Assembly: GCA_034769895.1 (NCBI GenBank)
Contig: CM068368.1
Location: forward strand, 688,773,877-688,837,876
Direction of reading: 5' to 3'
Length of the DNA: 64,000 bases
Source of the DNA: Magicicada septendecula
Taxonomy: Eukaryota; Arthropoda; Insecta; Hemiptera; Cicadidae
Below are positions 47,684 to 60,706 of this stretch, one piece after another. Position 1 is the stretch's first letter. Every line of letters begins with the position of its first letter. The notes beneath the pieces were generated by a model. It was not told where the DNA came from, ran no database searches, and saw only the letters and a program-made list of their open reading frames with translations. The position numbers were made by a program, and so were the translations under genes.

Positions 47684-48803
47684 TGTAACTACTCACTTAA
47701 TTCCTATTAATAATTAATTCTTACCTTAGGGGTTTTCCCAGAGTCGTACAGACGAAACTGCTGCAGAAAGGATTATTCGAGATACAAGGGGTAAAGATCA
47801 AATACACAGTTTGTGCTAAAACAAATTGCCTCTGGTTTATTATGCAAAATAACTACTTCGTCTCTCTTTCATGACATTTAAAATTCTTATTTCTTTTCGT
47901 TAGATTAAATACTCGTTGAATGAGTAACAATTTGCAAAAATCAAACAAAGTAACAAAATGAATATTTCTTAATGAACTAGCTTATGACAACTATGGTATA
48001 CCACAACTATTTATTTTTAGCAATGAACCAATACGTGATGTAGCCACACACTCACACACATTCGTTCTTTGACTTTGTCGTTCTATTTAAACCCCACTTT
48101 GAGATCTCTGAGGTACATTTAAGATTTACAATTTATTTATGTTGAATTATACTCTGGAGAAAAAGGTAAAACGATATTGGTTAAAACTCAGTTAATACTT
48201 AACGTCTGAAGAACTCCGCTGTTTTGCACTTCTGCTGTGAATGCACTGGTTTTTTTTTTCTTTGGTTAACACACCATAAATTAGTTTTGACACTGTTTAC
48301 CCGCGGGTACTGTTATTGATTATTTCGTATTAGGTTGATGTATCACTATTATTTTAATCCACTTTAGAATAACATTTCTTTTTATTTTGTCGGCCGACAT
48401 AAATTTTCGAACACTCAGCTCGTTTAGGTTGACCGCGCGGCCATGAGTTGCAACTGGAACTCGGCCGCACGTTTTACTGTTTGTACAATTTTTAACACTG
48501 TTAATGCGTTGAAAGATAGGCCTACTCTTAATTACGGCCTATCTTGCACCCGAGGCCACCGTTTGAATTTAAATCACCAACTTTACTGTCTGATGCTGCT
48601 TACTACTGTTCACTCTCTGATGACAAACTGCATACTGTGATTCACAAAAAGCCTGCTGCTGGGCCGGTTACGCAATATGTCTGGGCAATTGTTTAGGCTA
48701 ACTGTATGTAGGTTGTACTGGGGCTCCTCACAGGTGAAAGTTAACAATTTATTAATTACTGAATTAAAATTAAAACTGGATCACACACTTCTGTACCGTT
48801 ACA
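47684..48803 (-). repeat. LTR 14
   Basis: 1120 bp. U5 has GGGGTTTTCCC near 47730, shared with LTR 15. The U3 half matches LTR 13. Confidence 0.95.
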
Positions 48804-49867
48804 ATACCCCCCCAATAAGAGGTTGAAGGCCGAAGCGTTCAAACTCTTATTGCCTAAACCCTAAGAGGATCAGTGAGGATATGGCGCCGCAACCCCCCTG
48901 AGCACTCTACTAAAATCATGGGTTCTTACCCCCTAGTCCGGCGACTGTGGCACATTCAATTAAAAAATCAACATACGGCCTTCCATCACTCCATATCCCA
49001 TTACTGATTTGTTTCCTCTTAGCCGTACTGGTTCATTGACAAAGCACTGGCTCATTTTTTATTATAAAATATCTCTTAACCCTAGAAAATAGTATTAACA
49101 AAACAATATAGGATATATACAATACAGGAGTACATATAAGTTCCAGTCAAAATGACGCATTAATTATACAGAATTGCATTTACACAGAATTTCCTTCAGT
49201 TTTCAATTTTAAATGAATATTTTAATCATTATGTTTTTTATCAATTATTTATTTTACCATTACAATCAAAATTCAGATCAAACTAGATTTAAAGTCATAT
49301 TAAAAATTATCTTTTCAATTTATTTAATTACCTTTCATTAAATTTAACTCATATTTTTTAATTAACAATTTCAAAATTAATTACATTTTTCAAAATGATC
49401 CGACATAAAATATTACCTACATTATTCAAAAAATTTACATTCCTTTCTTCACATATGGAATTTCTTTTTATTTCATAATAGGATTTTCCTACTGGCAATG
49501 ATTCAGCAGACTACAACACTTTTGTTATTGTCAACTCAGCTTCAACACCTCTGGCTGTAAACATTAGTCAAAACATACAACACACCTGTTTACATAAACG
49601 GTCGTCTGCCAGACTGGTGTTATAAACACTCCTTCAGTCTAAACATTCTGCTTACCTCACCTCTAACACCTGTACTGCACTTTTCAATTTTTTATAAATC
49701 TTTTAGTTAACAATTGTAATAATATAATAATTTTTATACAATTAATTTCACTATAATATATTTACAAATCTTTATCATTATTATTTCAGTTTTATCACAT
49801 TTCAATGTCCAAGGTTGCGAGGTCTGAACCGTAAAACAAAATATTTACAATTGTTCCTTTATGAAGT
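48804..49867 (-). other. 3' non-coding segment of I14
   Basis: Same variants as I13 (C5 run, CCCATTACTG). Hairpin and G7 tract intact. Confidence 0.6.
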
Positions 49868-50266
49868 TCAGCCTCCATCGTCAAAAATTAGTCTGGTCTT
49901 TATGTAACACTTTTCAATTTTATTGATACGCCACATATGGTTATTTTTTGTTTTATAACCACAAGAACTTATTTTTTCCATTGTACCAAAACAATAATCT
50001 ATAGGGTTACCCCCCAAAATTATCTTATCATAAATCAAGTTGACATCAGTATTATTTGTAAAGTCTCCGTCAGTGTTTTTTGTTATTACCATTGCATTAT
50101 TATTACCATATTCTGCTACTATAGGTTCATTAACAGGCAAATATTTGTCATCAATATACACATTGTTTGTCACACAAGGTATGTTTTTAATTCTACCAGT
50201 TCTCTCACTATTTAAACTCTGTATTAACTCTTCATAATCTCTCTTCCCCTTAAATATTTCTACCAT
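49868..50266 (-). CDS. ORF2, unknown protein (I14)
   Basis: 132 aa, open, same protein as I13. Confidence 0.5.
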   Translation of the reverse strand: MVEIFKGKRDYEELIQSLNSERTGRIKNIPCVTNNVYIDDKYLPVNEPIVAEYGNNNAMVITKNTDGDFTNNTDVNLIYDKIILGGNPIDYCFGTMEKISSCGYKTKNNHMWRINKIEKCYIKTRLIFDDGG

Positions 50267-51129
50267 TCTCTCTCTCTCTCATAATCACTTTCATCACCAC
50301 AGCATTTCATAATCTCACTCCACCCAGAGGGCAACACAACATTATTACAACATCTGGCTTTACCAGATACACAAAAATAATTTCTTTGACATTTAAAAGA
50401 CCTTTTGTCTTCTACAAAAACTAACGAGGAACCTTTGTCCTCCAACACTACTGGTGAAACCTTTTCTTCACCTATCTCACAAGAAAAATTTGCCCTCTTT
50501 TCACCCTCTACACTTAAACTGTCTTCACACTCTCTCTCATTCTCATCGGCATTTGCTAACAACACTTCATTACTAAACTCTACTTCAACAAAATCTTCCT
50601 TATCACTCTCAACATTAATCTCCTTGTTCTCTACTACCACGTTTTTACACATATCATTATAATTCTGATTTGTTTTACATTCAAAATTTTCGATTACCTT
50701 TTGTATTTGTTTATCAATTTTTTCTGACACTTGTTCTTTAATAGTGTTGAAACATTCATCCATCTCATTTAGACGTTTATTCATACTGATTTCGAACTTA
50801 ACATTTTGTGTATTCATTTCACATAAACGCTTATCAAATTTTTCGTCAATATTATTTATATCACCCTTTAACTCATGGAATTTGCTATTAATTGTATTAA
50901 ATTTAACATCAGAATCACTCTTCTGTCCATTGAAAAGCAATTGCATCATTTTTATCATATCATTATCCTCAGATTGTTTATTTTTATTCATTACGGGTGG
51001 GGTTACCTGAATCCCTGAGTCATCTATTTCATCTGACTTACTTGATTCTCTATTTTGAAGTGGGATTGGGGTCGAATGGACCTCCAACCCACTCATGACC
51101 GTTGATTCGGTCAAACTTTTATTTTCCAT
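50260..51129 (-). CDS. ORF1, Gag-like, intact (I14)
   Basis: 289 aa, same protein as I13 including all four rare changes; a recent copy of that unit, 3611 bp away. Confidence 0.64.
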   Translation of the reverse strand: MENKSLTESTVMSGLEVHSTPIPLQNRESSKSDEIDDSGIQVTPPVMNKNKQSEDNDMIKMMQLLFNGQKSDSDVKFNTINSKFHELKGDINNIDEKFDKRLCEMNTQNVKFEISMNKRLNEMDECFNTIKEQVSEKIDKQIQKVIENFECKTNQNYNDMCKNVVVENKEINVESDKEDFVEVEFSNEVLLANADENERECEDSLSVEGEKRANFSCEIGEEKVSPVVLEDKGSSLVFVEDKRSFKCQRNYFCVSGKARCCNNVVLPSGWSEIMKCCGDESDYEREREW

Positions 51130-51274
51130 TTTTGTTTTATATTATTTTTACATATATAAATATGCCCGGTTTTGCTTTCACAGTCTACAATTTACAACCT
51201 CGCCCCACTCCCAAATAACCCGTTCTGCAGCTTCATTATGTCTGGCGAATATACGTTATAAACCCTATACTCGA

Positions 51275-51292
51275 GTCCCTGTTCGGGCGCCA
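51275..51292 (-). other. Primer binding site (I14)
   Basis: Exact 18-nt tRNA-Lys(UUU) complement, 2 nt inside LTR 15. Confidence 0.95.
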
Positions 51293-51294
51293 TT

Positions 51295-52414
51295 TGTAAC
51301 TACTCACTTAATTCCTATTAATAATTAATTCTTACCTTAGGGGTTTTCCCAGAGTCGTACAGACGAAACTGCTGCAGAAAGGATTATTCGAGATACAAGG
51401 GGTAAAGATCAAATACACAGTTTGTGCTAAAACAAATTGCCTCTGGTTTATTATGCAAAATAACTACTTCGTCTCTCTTTCATGACATTTAAAATTCTTA
51501 TTTCTTTTCGTTAGATTAAATACTCGTTGAATGAGTAACAATTTGTAAAAATCAAACAAAGTAACAAAATGAATATTTCTTAATGAACTAGCTTATGACA
51601 ACTATGGTATACCACAACTATTTATTTTTAGCAATGAACCAATACGTGATGTAGCCACACACTCACACACATTCGTTCTTTGACTTTGTCGTTCTATTTA
51701 AACCCCACTTTGAGATCTCTGAGGTACATTTAAGATTTACAATTTATTTATGTTGAATTATACTCTGGAGAAAAAGGTAAAATGATATTGGTTAAAACTC
51801 AGTTAATACTTAACGTCTGAAGAACTCCGCTGTTTTGCACTTCTGCTGTGAATGCACTGGTTTTTTTTTTCTTTGGTTAACACACCATAAATTAGTTTTG
51901 ACACTGTTTACCCGCGGGTACTGTTATTGATTATTTCGTATTAGGTTGATGTATCACTATTATTTTAATCCACTTTAGAATAACATTTCTTTTTATTTTG
52001 TCGGCCGACATAAATTTTCGAACACTTAGCTCGTTTAGGTTGACCGCGCGGCCATGAGTTGCAACTGGAACTCGGCCGCACGTTTTACTGTTTGTACAAC
52101 TTTTAACACTGTTAATGCGTTGAAAGATAGGCCTACTCTTAATTACGGCCTATCTTGCACCCGAGGCCACCGTTTGAATTTAAATCACCAACTTTACTGT
52201 CTGATGCTGCTTACTACTGTTCACTCTCTGATGACAAACTGCATACTGTGATTCACAAAAAGCCTGCTGCTGGGCCGGGTACGCAATATGTCTGGGCAAT
52301 TGTTTAGGCTAACTGTATGTAGGTTGTACTGGGGCTCCTCACAGGTGAAAGTTAACAATTTATTAATTACTGAATTAAAATTAAAACTGGATCACACACT
52401 TCTGTACCGTTACA
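51295..52414 (-). repeat. LTR 15
   Basis: 1120 bp, mosaic: its U5 end matches LTR 14 (GGGGTTTTCCC) while its U3 part matches LTR 12 (GCCGGGTACGCAATATG, no ACTCAGC). An exchange point therefore lies inside this LTR. Confidence 0.95.
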
Positions 52415-53480
52415 ATACCCCCCCAATAAGAGGTTGAAGGCCGAAGCGTTCAAACTCTTATTGCCTAAACCCTAAGAGGATCAGTGAGGATATGGCGCCG
52501 CAACCCCCCTGAGCACTCTACTAAAATCATGGGTTCTTACCCCCCTAGTCCGGCGACTGTGGCACATTCAATTAAAAAATCAACATACGGCCTTCCATCA
52601 CTCCATATCCCACAACTGATTTGTTTCCTCTTAGCCGTACTGGTTCATTGACAAAGCACTGGCTCATTTTTTATTATAAAATATCTCTTAACCCTAGAAA
52701 ATGGTATTAACAAAACAATATAGGATATATACAATACAGGAGTACATATAAGTTCCAGTCAAAATGACGCATTAATTATACAGAATTGCATTTACACAGA
52801 ATTTCCTTCAGTTTTCAATTTTAAATGAATATTTTAATCATTATGTTTTTTTATCAATTATTTATTTTACCATTACAATCAAAATTCAGATCAAACTAGA
52901 TTTAAAGTCATATTAAAAATTATCTTTTCAATTTATTTAATTACCTTTCATTAAATTTAACTCATATTTTTTAATTAACAATTTCAAAATTAATTACATT
53001 TTTCAAAATGATCCGACATAAAATATTACCTACATTATTCAAAAAATTTACATTCCTTTCTTCACATATGGAATTTCTTTTTATTTCATAATAGGATTTT
53101 CCTACTGGCAATGATTCAGCAGACTACAACACTTTTGTTATTGTCAACTCAGCTTCAACACCTCTGGCTGTAAACATTAGTCAAAACATACAACACACCT
53201 GTTTACATAAACGGTCGTCTGCCAGACTGGTGTTATAAACACTCCTTCAGTCTAAACATTCTGCTTACCTCACCTCTAACACCTGTACTGCACTTTTCAA
53301 TTTTTTATAAATCTTTTAGTTTACAATTGTAATAATATAATAATTTTTATACAATTAATTTCACTATAATATATTTACAAATCTTTATCATTATTATTTC
53401 AGTTTTATCACACTTCAATGTCCAAGGTTGTGAGGTCTGAACCGTAAAACAAAATATTTACAATTGTTCCTTTATGAAGT
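52415..53480 (-). other. 3' non-coding segment of I15
   Basis: AATGGTATT as in I12; private GTTTACAATTG near 53320 and GTTGTGAGG near 53428. Hairpin and G7 tract intact. Confidence 0.6.
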
Positions 53481-53879
53481 TCAGCCTCCATCGTCAAAAA
53501 TTAGTCTGGTCTTTATGTAACACTTTTCAATTTTATTGATACGCCACATATGGTTATTTTTTGTTTTATAACCACAAGAACTTATTTTTTCCATTGTACC
53601 AAAACAATAATCTATAGGGTTACCCCCCAAAATTATCTTATCATAAATCAAGTTGACATCAGTATTATTTGTAAAGTCTCCGTCAGTGTTTTTTGTTATT
53701 ACCATTGCATTATTATTACCATATTCTGCTACTATAGGTTCATTAACAGGCAAATATTTGTCATCAATATACACATTGTTTGTCACACAAGGTATGTTTT
53801 TAATTCTACCAGTTCTCTTACTATTTAAACTCTGTATTAACTCTTCATAATCTCTCTTCCCCTTAAATATTTCTACCAT
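53481..53879 (-). CDS. ORF2, unknown protein (I15)
   Basis: 132 aa, open; E21K as in I12. Confidence 0.5.
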   Translation of the reverse strand: MVEIFKGKRDYEELIQSLNSKRTGRIKNIPCVTNNVYIDDKYLPVNEPIVAEYGNNNAMVITKNTDGDFTNNTDVNLIYDKIILGGNPIDYCFGTMEKISSCGYKTKNNHMWRINKIEKCYIKTRLIFDDGG

Positions 53880-54742
53880 TCTCTCTCTCTCTCATAATCA
53901 CTTTCATCACCACAACATTTCATAATCTCACTCCATCCAGAGGGCAACACAACATTATTACAACATCTGGCTTTACCAGATACACAAAAATAATTTCTTT
54001 GACATTTAAAAGACCTTTTGTCTTCTACAAAAACTAACGAGGAACCTTTGTCCTCCAACACTACTGGTGAAACCTTTTCTTCACCTATCTCACAAGAAAA
54101 ATTTGCCCTCTTTTCACCTTCTACACTTAAACTGTCTTCACACTCTCTCTCATTCTCATCGGCATTTGCTAACAACACTTCATTACTAAACTCTACTTCA
54201 ACAAAATCTTCCTTATCACTCTCAACATTAATCTCCTTGTTCTCTACTACCACGTTTTTACACATATCATTATAATTCTGATTTGTTTTACATTCAAAAT
54301 TTTCGATTACCTTTTGTATTTGTTTATCAATTTTTTCTGACACTTGTTCTTTAATAGTGTTGAAACATTCATCCATCTCATTTAGACGTTTATTCATACT
54401 GATTTCGAACTTAACATTTTGTGTATTCATTTCACATAAACGCTTATCAAATTTGTGGTCAATATTATTTATATCACCCTTTAACTCATGGAATTTGCTA
54501 TTAATTGTATTAAATTTAACATCAGAATCACTCTTCTGTTCATTGAAAAGCAATTGCATCATTTTTATCATATCATTATCCTCAGATTGTTTATTTTTAT
54601 TCATTACGGGTGGGGTTACCTGAATCCCTGAGTCATCTATTTCATCTGACTTACTTGATTCTCTATTTTGAACTGGGATTGGGGTCGAATGGACCTCCAA
54701 CCCACTCATGACCGTTGATTCGGTCAAACTATTATTTTCCAT
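53873..54742 (-). CDS. ORF1, Gag-like, intact (I15)
   Basis: 289 aa; Q96H private, otherwise the common right-block protein. Confidence 0.64.
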   Translation of the reverse strand: MENNSLTESTVMSGLEVHSTPIPVQNRESSKSDEIDDSGIQVTPPVMNKNKQSEDNDMIKMMQLLFNEQKSDSDVKFNTINSKFHELKGDINNIDHKFDKRLCEMNTQNVKFEISMNKRLNEMDECFNTIKEQVSEKIDKQIQKVIENFECKTNQNYNDMCKNVVVENKEINVESDKEDFVEVEFSNEVLLANADENERECEDSLSVEGEKRANFSCEIGEEKVSPVVLEDKGSSLVFVEDKRSFKCQRNYFCVSGKARCCNNVVLPSGWSEIMKCCGDESDYEREREW

Positions 54743-54887
54743 TTTTGTTTTATATTATTTTTACATATATAAATATGCCCGGTTTTGCTTTCACAGTCTA
54801 CAATTTAAAACCTCGCCCCACTCCCAAATAACCCGTTCTGCAGCTTAATTATGTCTGGCGAATATACGTTATAAACCCTATACTCGA

Positions 54888-54905
54888 GTCCCTGTTCGGG
54901 CGCCA
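54888..54905 (-). other. Primer binding site (I15)
   Basis: Exact 18-nt tRNA-Lys(UUU) complement, 2 nt inside LTR 16. Confidence 0.95.
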
Positions 54906-54907
54906 TT

Positions 54908-56027
54908 TGTAACTACTCACTTAATTCCTATTAATAATTAATTCTTACCTTAGGGTTTTTCCCAGAGTCGTACAGACGAAACTGCTGCAGAAAGGATTAT
55001 TCGAGATACAAGGGGTAAAGCTCAAATACACAGTTTGTGCTAAAACAAATTGCCTCTGGTTTATTATGCAAAATAACTACTTCGTCTCTCTTTCATGACA
55101 TTTAAAATTCTTATTTCTTTTCGTTAGATTAAATACTCGTTGAATGAGTAACAATTTGTAAAAATCAAACAAAGTAACAAAATGAATATTTCTTAATGAA
55201 CTAGCTTATGACAACTATGGTATACCACAACTATTTATTTTTAGCAATGAACCAATACATGATGTAGCCACACACTCACACACATTCGTTCTTTGACTTT
55301 GTCGTTCTATTTAAACCCCACTTTGAGATCTCTGAGGTACATTTAAGATTTACAATTTATTTATGTTGAATTATACTCTGGAGAAAAAGGTAAAATGATA
55401 TTGGTTAAAACTCAGTTAATACTTAACGTCTGAAGAACTCCGCTGTTTTGCACTTCTGCTGTGAATGCACTGGTTTTTTTTTTCTTTGGTTAACACACCA
55501 TAAATTAGTTTTGACACTGTTTACCCGCGGGTACTGTTATTGATTATTTCGTATTAGGTTGATGTATCACTATTATTTTAATCCACTTTAGAATAACATT
55601 TCTTTTTATTTTGTCGGCCGACATAAATTTTCGAACACTTAGCTCGTTTAGGTTGACCGCGCGGCCATGAGTTGCAACTGGAACTCGGCCCCACGTTTTA
55701 CTGTTTGTACAACTTTTAACACTGTTAATGCGTTGAAAGATAGGCCTACTCTTAATTACGGCCTATCTTGCACCCGAGGCCACCGTTTGAATTTAAATCA
55801 CCAACTTTACTGTCTGATGCTGCTTACTACTGTTCACTCTCTGATGACAAACTGCATACTGTGATTCACAAAAAGCCTGCTGCTGGGCCTGTTACGCAAT
55901 ATGTCTGGGCAATTGTTTAGGCTAACTGTATGTAGGTTGTACTGGGGCTCCTCACAGGTGAAAGTTAACAATTTATTAATTACTGAATTAAAATTAAAAC
56001 TGGATCACACACTTCTGTACCGTTACA
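54908..56027 (-). repeat. LTR 16
   Basis: 1120 bp. Private GGCCCCACG near 55687 and GGCCTGTTACG near 55887. AAAGCTCAAAT in U5 (near 55018) is shared with LTR 17. Confidence 0.95.
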
Positions 56028-57094
56028 ATACCCCCCCCCAATAAGAGGTTGAAGGCCGAAGCGTTCAAACTCTTATTGCCTAAACCCTAAGAGGATCAGT
56101 GAGGATATGGCGCCGCAACCCCCCTGAGCACTCTACTAAAATCATGGGTTCTTACCCCCTAGTCCGGCGACTGTGGCACATTCAATTAAAAAATCAACAT
56201 ACGGCCTTCCATCACTCCATATCCCACAACTGATTTGTTTCCTCTTAGCCGTACTGGTTCATTGACAAAGCACTGGCTCATTTTTTATTATAAAATATCT
56301 CTTAACCCTAGAAAATAGTATTAACAAAACAATATAGGATATATACAATACAGGAGTACATATAAGTTCCAGTCAAAATGACGCATTAATTATACAGAAT
56401 TGCATTTACACAGAATTTCCTTCAGTTTTCAATTTTAAATGAATATTTTAATCATTATGTTTTTTTATCAATTATTTATTTTACCATTACAATCAAAATT
56501 CAGATCAAACTAGATTTAAAGTCATATTAAAAATTATCTTTTCAATTTATTTAATTACCTTTCATTAAATTTAACTCATATTTTTTAATTAACAATTTCA
56601 AAATTAATTACATTTTTCAAAATGATCCGACATAAAATATTACCTACATTATTCAAAAAATTTACATTCCTTTCTTCACATATGGAATTTCTTTTTATTT
56701 CATAATAGGATTTTCCTACTGGCAATGATTCAGCAGACTACAACACTTTTGTTATTGTCAACTCAGCTTCAACACCTCTGGCTGTAAACATTAGTCAAAA
56801 CATATAACACACCTGTTTACATAAACGGTCGTCTGCCAGACTGGTGTTATAAACACTCCTTCAGTCTAAACATTCTGCTTACCTCACCTCTAACACCTGT
56901 ACTGCACTTTTCAATTTTTTATAAATCTTTTAGTTAACAATTGTAATAATATAATAATTTTTATACAATTAATTTCACTATAATATATTTACAAATCTTT
57001 ATCATTATTATTTCAGTTTTATCACATTTCAATGTCCAAGGTTGCGAGGTCTGAACCGTAAAACAAAATATTTACAATTGTTCCTTTATGAAGT
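56028..57094 (-). other. 3' non-coding segment of I16
   Basis: The polypurine tract is G9 here, the longest in the window; another G run is shortened to 5. Hairpin intact. Confidence 0.6.
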
Positions 57095-57493
57095 TCAGCC
57101 TCCATCGTCAAAAATTAGTCTGGTCTTTATCTAACACTTTTCAATTTTATTGATACGCCACATATGGTTATTTTTTGTTTTATAACCACAAGAACTTATT
57201 TTTTCCATTGTACCAAAACAATAATCTATAGGGTTACCCCCCAAAATTATCTTATCATAAATCAAGTTGACATCAGTATTATTTGTAAAGTCTCCGTCAG
57301 TGTTTTTTGTTATTACCATTGCATTATTATTACCATATTCTGCTACTATAGGTTCATTAACAGGCAAATATTTGTCATCAATATACACATTGTTTGTCAC
57401 ACAAGGTATGTTTTTAATTCTACCAGTTCTCTCACTATTTAAACTCTGTATTAACTCTTCATAATCTCTCTTCCCCTTAAATATTTCTACCAT
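57095..57493 (-). pseudogene. ORF2 with late nonsense change (I16)
   Basis: Codon 121 (Tyr) is TAG, leaving 120 of 132 aa (57131-57493). The mild loss may or may not matter, since the function is unknown. Confidence 0.5.
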
Positions 57494-58356
57494 TCTCTCT
57501 CTCTCTCATAATCACTTTCATCACCACAACATTTCATAATCTCACTCCATCCAGAGGGCAACACAACATTATTACAACATCTGGCTTTACCAGATACACA
57601 AAAATAATTTCTTTGACATTTAAAAGACCTTTTGTCTTCTACAAAAACTAACGAGGAACCTTTGTCCTCCAACACTACTGGTGAAACCTTTTCTTCACCT
57701 ATCTCACAAGAAAAATTTGCCCTCTTTTCACCCTCTACACTTAAACTGTCTTCACACTCTCTCTCATTCTCATCGGCATTTGCTAACAACACTTCATTAC
57801 TAAACTCTACTTCAACAAAATCTTCCTTATCACTCTCAACATTAATCTCCTTGTTCTCTACTACCACGTTTTTACACATATCATTATAATTCTGATTTGT
57901 TTTACATTCAAAATTTTCGATTACCTTTTGTATTTGTTTATCAATTTTTTCTGACACTTGTTCTTTAATAGTGTTGAAACATTCATCCATCTCATTTAGA
58001 CGTTTATTCATACTGATTTCGAACTTAACATTTTGTGTATTCATTTCACATAAACGCTTATCAAATTTTTGGTCAATATTATTTATATCACCCTTTAACT
58101 CATGGAATTTGCTATTAATTGTATTAAATTTAACATCAGAATCACTCTTCTGTTCATTGAAAAGCAATTGCATCATTTTTATCATATCATTATCCTCAGA
58201 TTGTTTATTTTTATTCATTACGGGTGGGGTTACCTGAATCCCTGAGTCATCTATTTCATCTGACTTACTTGATTCTCTATTTTGAACTGGGATTGGGGTC
58301 GAATGGACCTCCAACCCACTCATGACCGTTGATTCGGTCAAACTATTATTTTCCAT
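57487..58356 (-). CDS. ORF1, Gag-like, intact (I16)
   Basis: 289 aa, same protein as I11 and I12. Confidence 0.64.
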   Translation of the reverse strand: MENNSLTESTVMSGLEVHSTPIPVQNRESSKSDEIDDSGIQVTPPVMNKNKQSEDNDMIKMMQLLFNEQKSDSDVKFNTINSKFHELKGDINNIDQKFDKRLCEMNTQNVKFEISMNKRLNEMDECFNTIKEQVSEKIDKQIQKVIENFECKTNQNYNDMCKNVVVENKEINVESDKEDFVEVEFSNEVLLANADENERECEDSLSVEGEKRANFSCEIGEEKVSPVVLEDKGSSLVFVEDKRSFKCQRNYFCVSGKARCCNNVVLPSGWSEIMKCCGDESDYEREREW

Positions 58357-58501
58357 TTTTGTTTTATATTATTTTTACATATATAAATATGCCCGGTTTT
58401 GCTTTCACAGTCTACAATTTAAAACCTCGCCCCACTCCCAAATAACCCGTTCTGCAGCTTAATTATGTCTGGCGAATATACGTTATAAACCCTATACTCG
58501 A

Positions 58502-58519
58502 GTCCCTGTTCGGGCGCCA
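58502..58519 (-). other. Primer binding site (I16)
   Basis: Exact 18-nt tRNA-Lys(UUU) complement, 2 nt inside LTR 17. Confidence 0.95.
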
Positions 58520-58521
58520 TT

Positions 58522-59641
58522 TGTAACTACTCACTTAATTCCTATTAATAATTAATTCTTACCTTAGGGTTTTTCCCAGAGTCGTACAGACGAAACTGCT
58601 GCAGAAAGGATTATTCGAGATACAAGGGGTAAAGCTCAAATACACAGTTTGTGCTAAAACAAATTGCCTCTGGTTTATTATGCAAAATAACTACTTCGTC
58701 TCTCTTTCATGACATTTAAAATTCTTATTTCTTTTCGTTAGATTAAATACTCGTTGAATGAGTAACAATTTGTAAAAATCAAACAAAGTAACAAAATGAA
58801 TATTTCTTAATGAACTAGCTTATGACAACTATGGTATACCACAACTATTTATTTTTAGCAATGAACCAATACGTGATGTAGCCACACACTCACACACATT
58901 CGTTCTTTGACTTTGTCGTTCTATTTAAACCCCACTTTGAGATCTCTGAGGTACATTTAAGATTTACAATTTATTTATGTTGAATTATACTCTGGAGAAA
59001 AAGGTAAAATGATATTGGTTAAAACTCAGTTAATACTTAACGTCTGAAGAACTCCGCTGTTTTGCACTTCTGCTGTGAATGCACTGGTTTTTTTTTTCTT
59101 TGGTTAACACACCATAAATTAGTTTTGACACTGTTTACCCGCGGGTACTGTTATTGATTATTTCGTATTAGGTTGATGTATCACTATTATTTTAATCCAC
59201 TTTAGAATAACATTTCTTTTTATTTTGTCGGCCGACATAAATTTTCGAACACTTAGCTCGTTTAGGTTGACCGCGCGGCCATGAGTTGCAACTGGAACTC
59301 GGCCGCACGTTTTACTGTTTGTACAACTTTTAACACTGTTAATGCGTTGAAAGATAGGCCTACTCTTAATTACGGCCTATCTTGCACCCGAGGCCACCGT
59401 TTGAATTTAAATCACCAACTTTACTGTCTGATGCTGCTTACTACTGTTCACTCTCTGATGACAAACTGCATACTGTGATTCACAAAAAGCCTGCTGCTGG
59501 GCCGGTTACGCAATATGTCTGGGCAATTGTTTAGGCTAACTGTATGTAGGTTGTACTGGGGCTCCTCACAGGTGAAAGTTAACAATTTATTAATTACTGA
59601 ATTAAAATTAAAACTGGATCACACACTTCTGTACCGTTACA
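58522..59641 (-). repeat. LTR 17 (last LTR)
   Basis: 1120 bp, both ends intact. AAAGCTCAAAT in U5 as in LTR 16. No further LTR follows to the right. Confidence 0.95.
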
Positions 59642-60706
59642 ATACCCCCCCAATAAGAGGATGAAGGCCGAAGCGTTCAAACTCTTATTGCCTAAACCCT
59701 AAGAGGATCAGTGAGGATATGGCGCCGCAATCCCCCGGAGCACTCTACTGAAATAATGGGTTCTTACCCCCTAGTCCGGCGACTGTGGCACATTCAATTA
59801 AAAAATCAACATACGGCCTTCCATCACTCCATATCCCACAACTGATTTGTTTCCTCTTAGCCGTACTGGTTCATTGACAAAGCACTGGCTCATTTTTTAT
59901 TATAAAATATCTCTTAACCCTAGAAAATAGTATTAACAAAACAATATAGGATATATACAATACAGGAGTACATATAAGTTCCAGTCAAAATGACGCATTA
60001 ATTATACAGAATTGCATTTACACAGAATTTCCTTCAGTTTTCAATTTTAAATGAATATTTTAATCATTATGTTTTTTTATCAATTATTTATTTTACCATT
60101 ACAATCAAAATTCAGATCAAACTAGATTTAAAGTCATATTAAAAATTATCTTTTCAATTTATTTAATTACCTTTCATTAAATTTAACTCATATTTTTTAA
60201 TTAACAATTTCAAAATTAATTACATTTTTCAAAATGATCCGACATAAAATATTACCTACATTATTCAAAAAATTTACATTCCTTTCTTCACATATGGAAT
60301 TTCTTTTTATTTCATAATAGGATTTTCCTACTGGCAATGATTCAGCAGACTACAACACTTTTGTTATTGTCAACTCAGCTTCAACACCTCTGGCTGTAAA
60401 CATTAGTCAAAACATACAACACACCTGTTTACATAAACGGTCGTCTGCCAGACTGGTGTTATAAACACTCCTTCAGTCTAAACATTCTGCTTACCTCACC
60501 TCTAACACCTGTACTGCACTTTTCAATTTTTTATAAATCTTTTAGTTAACAATTGTAATAATATAATAATTTTTATACAATTAATTTCACTATAATATAT
60601 TTACAAATCTTTATCATTATTATTTCAGTTTTATCACATTTCAATGTCCAAGGTTGCGAGGTCTGAACCGTAAAACAAAATATTTACAATTGTTCCTTTA
60701 TGAAGT
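59642..60706 (-). other. 3' non-coding segment of I17
   Basis: Hairpin stem has one change (GAGGATGAA near 59661). A nearby G run is changed (CAATCCCCCGGAG near 59727). More private changes here than in most units, as often at array edges. Confidence 0.6.

Noticed and set aside
47484-47717. 77-codon plus-strand ORF in I13, also at 51095-51328 in I14
   Set aside because: Created by one base change in the leader; it crosses the primer binding site and has no support as a gene.
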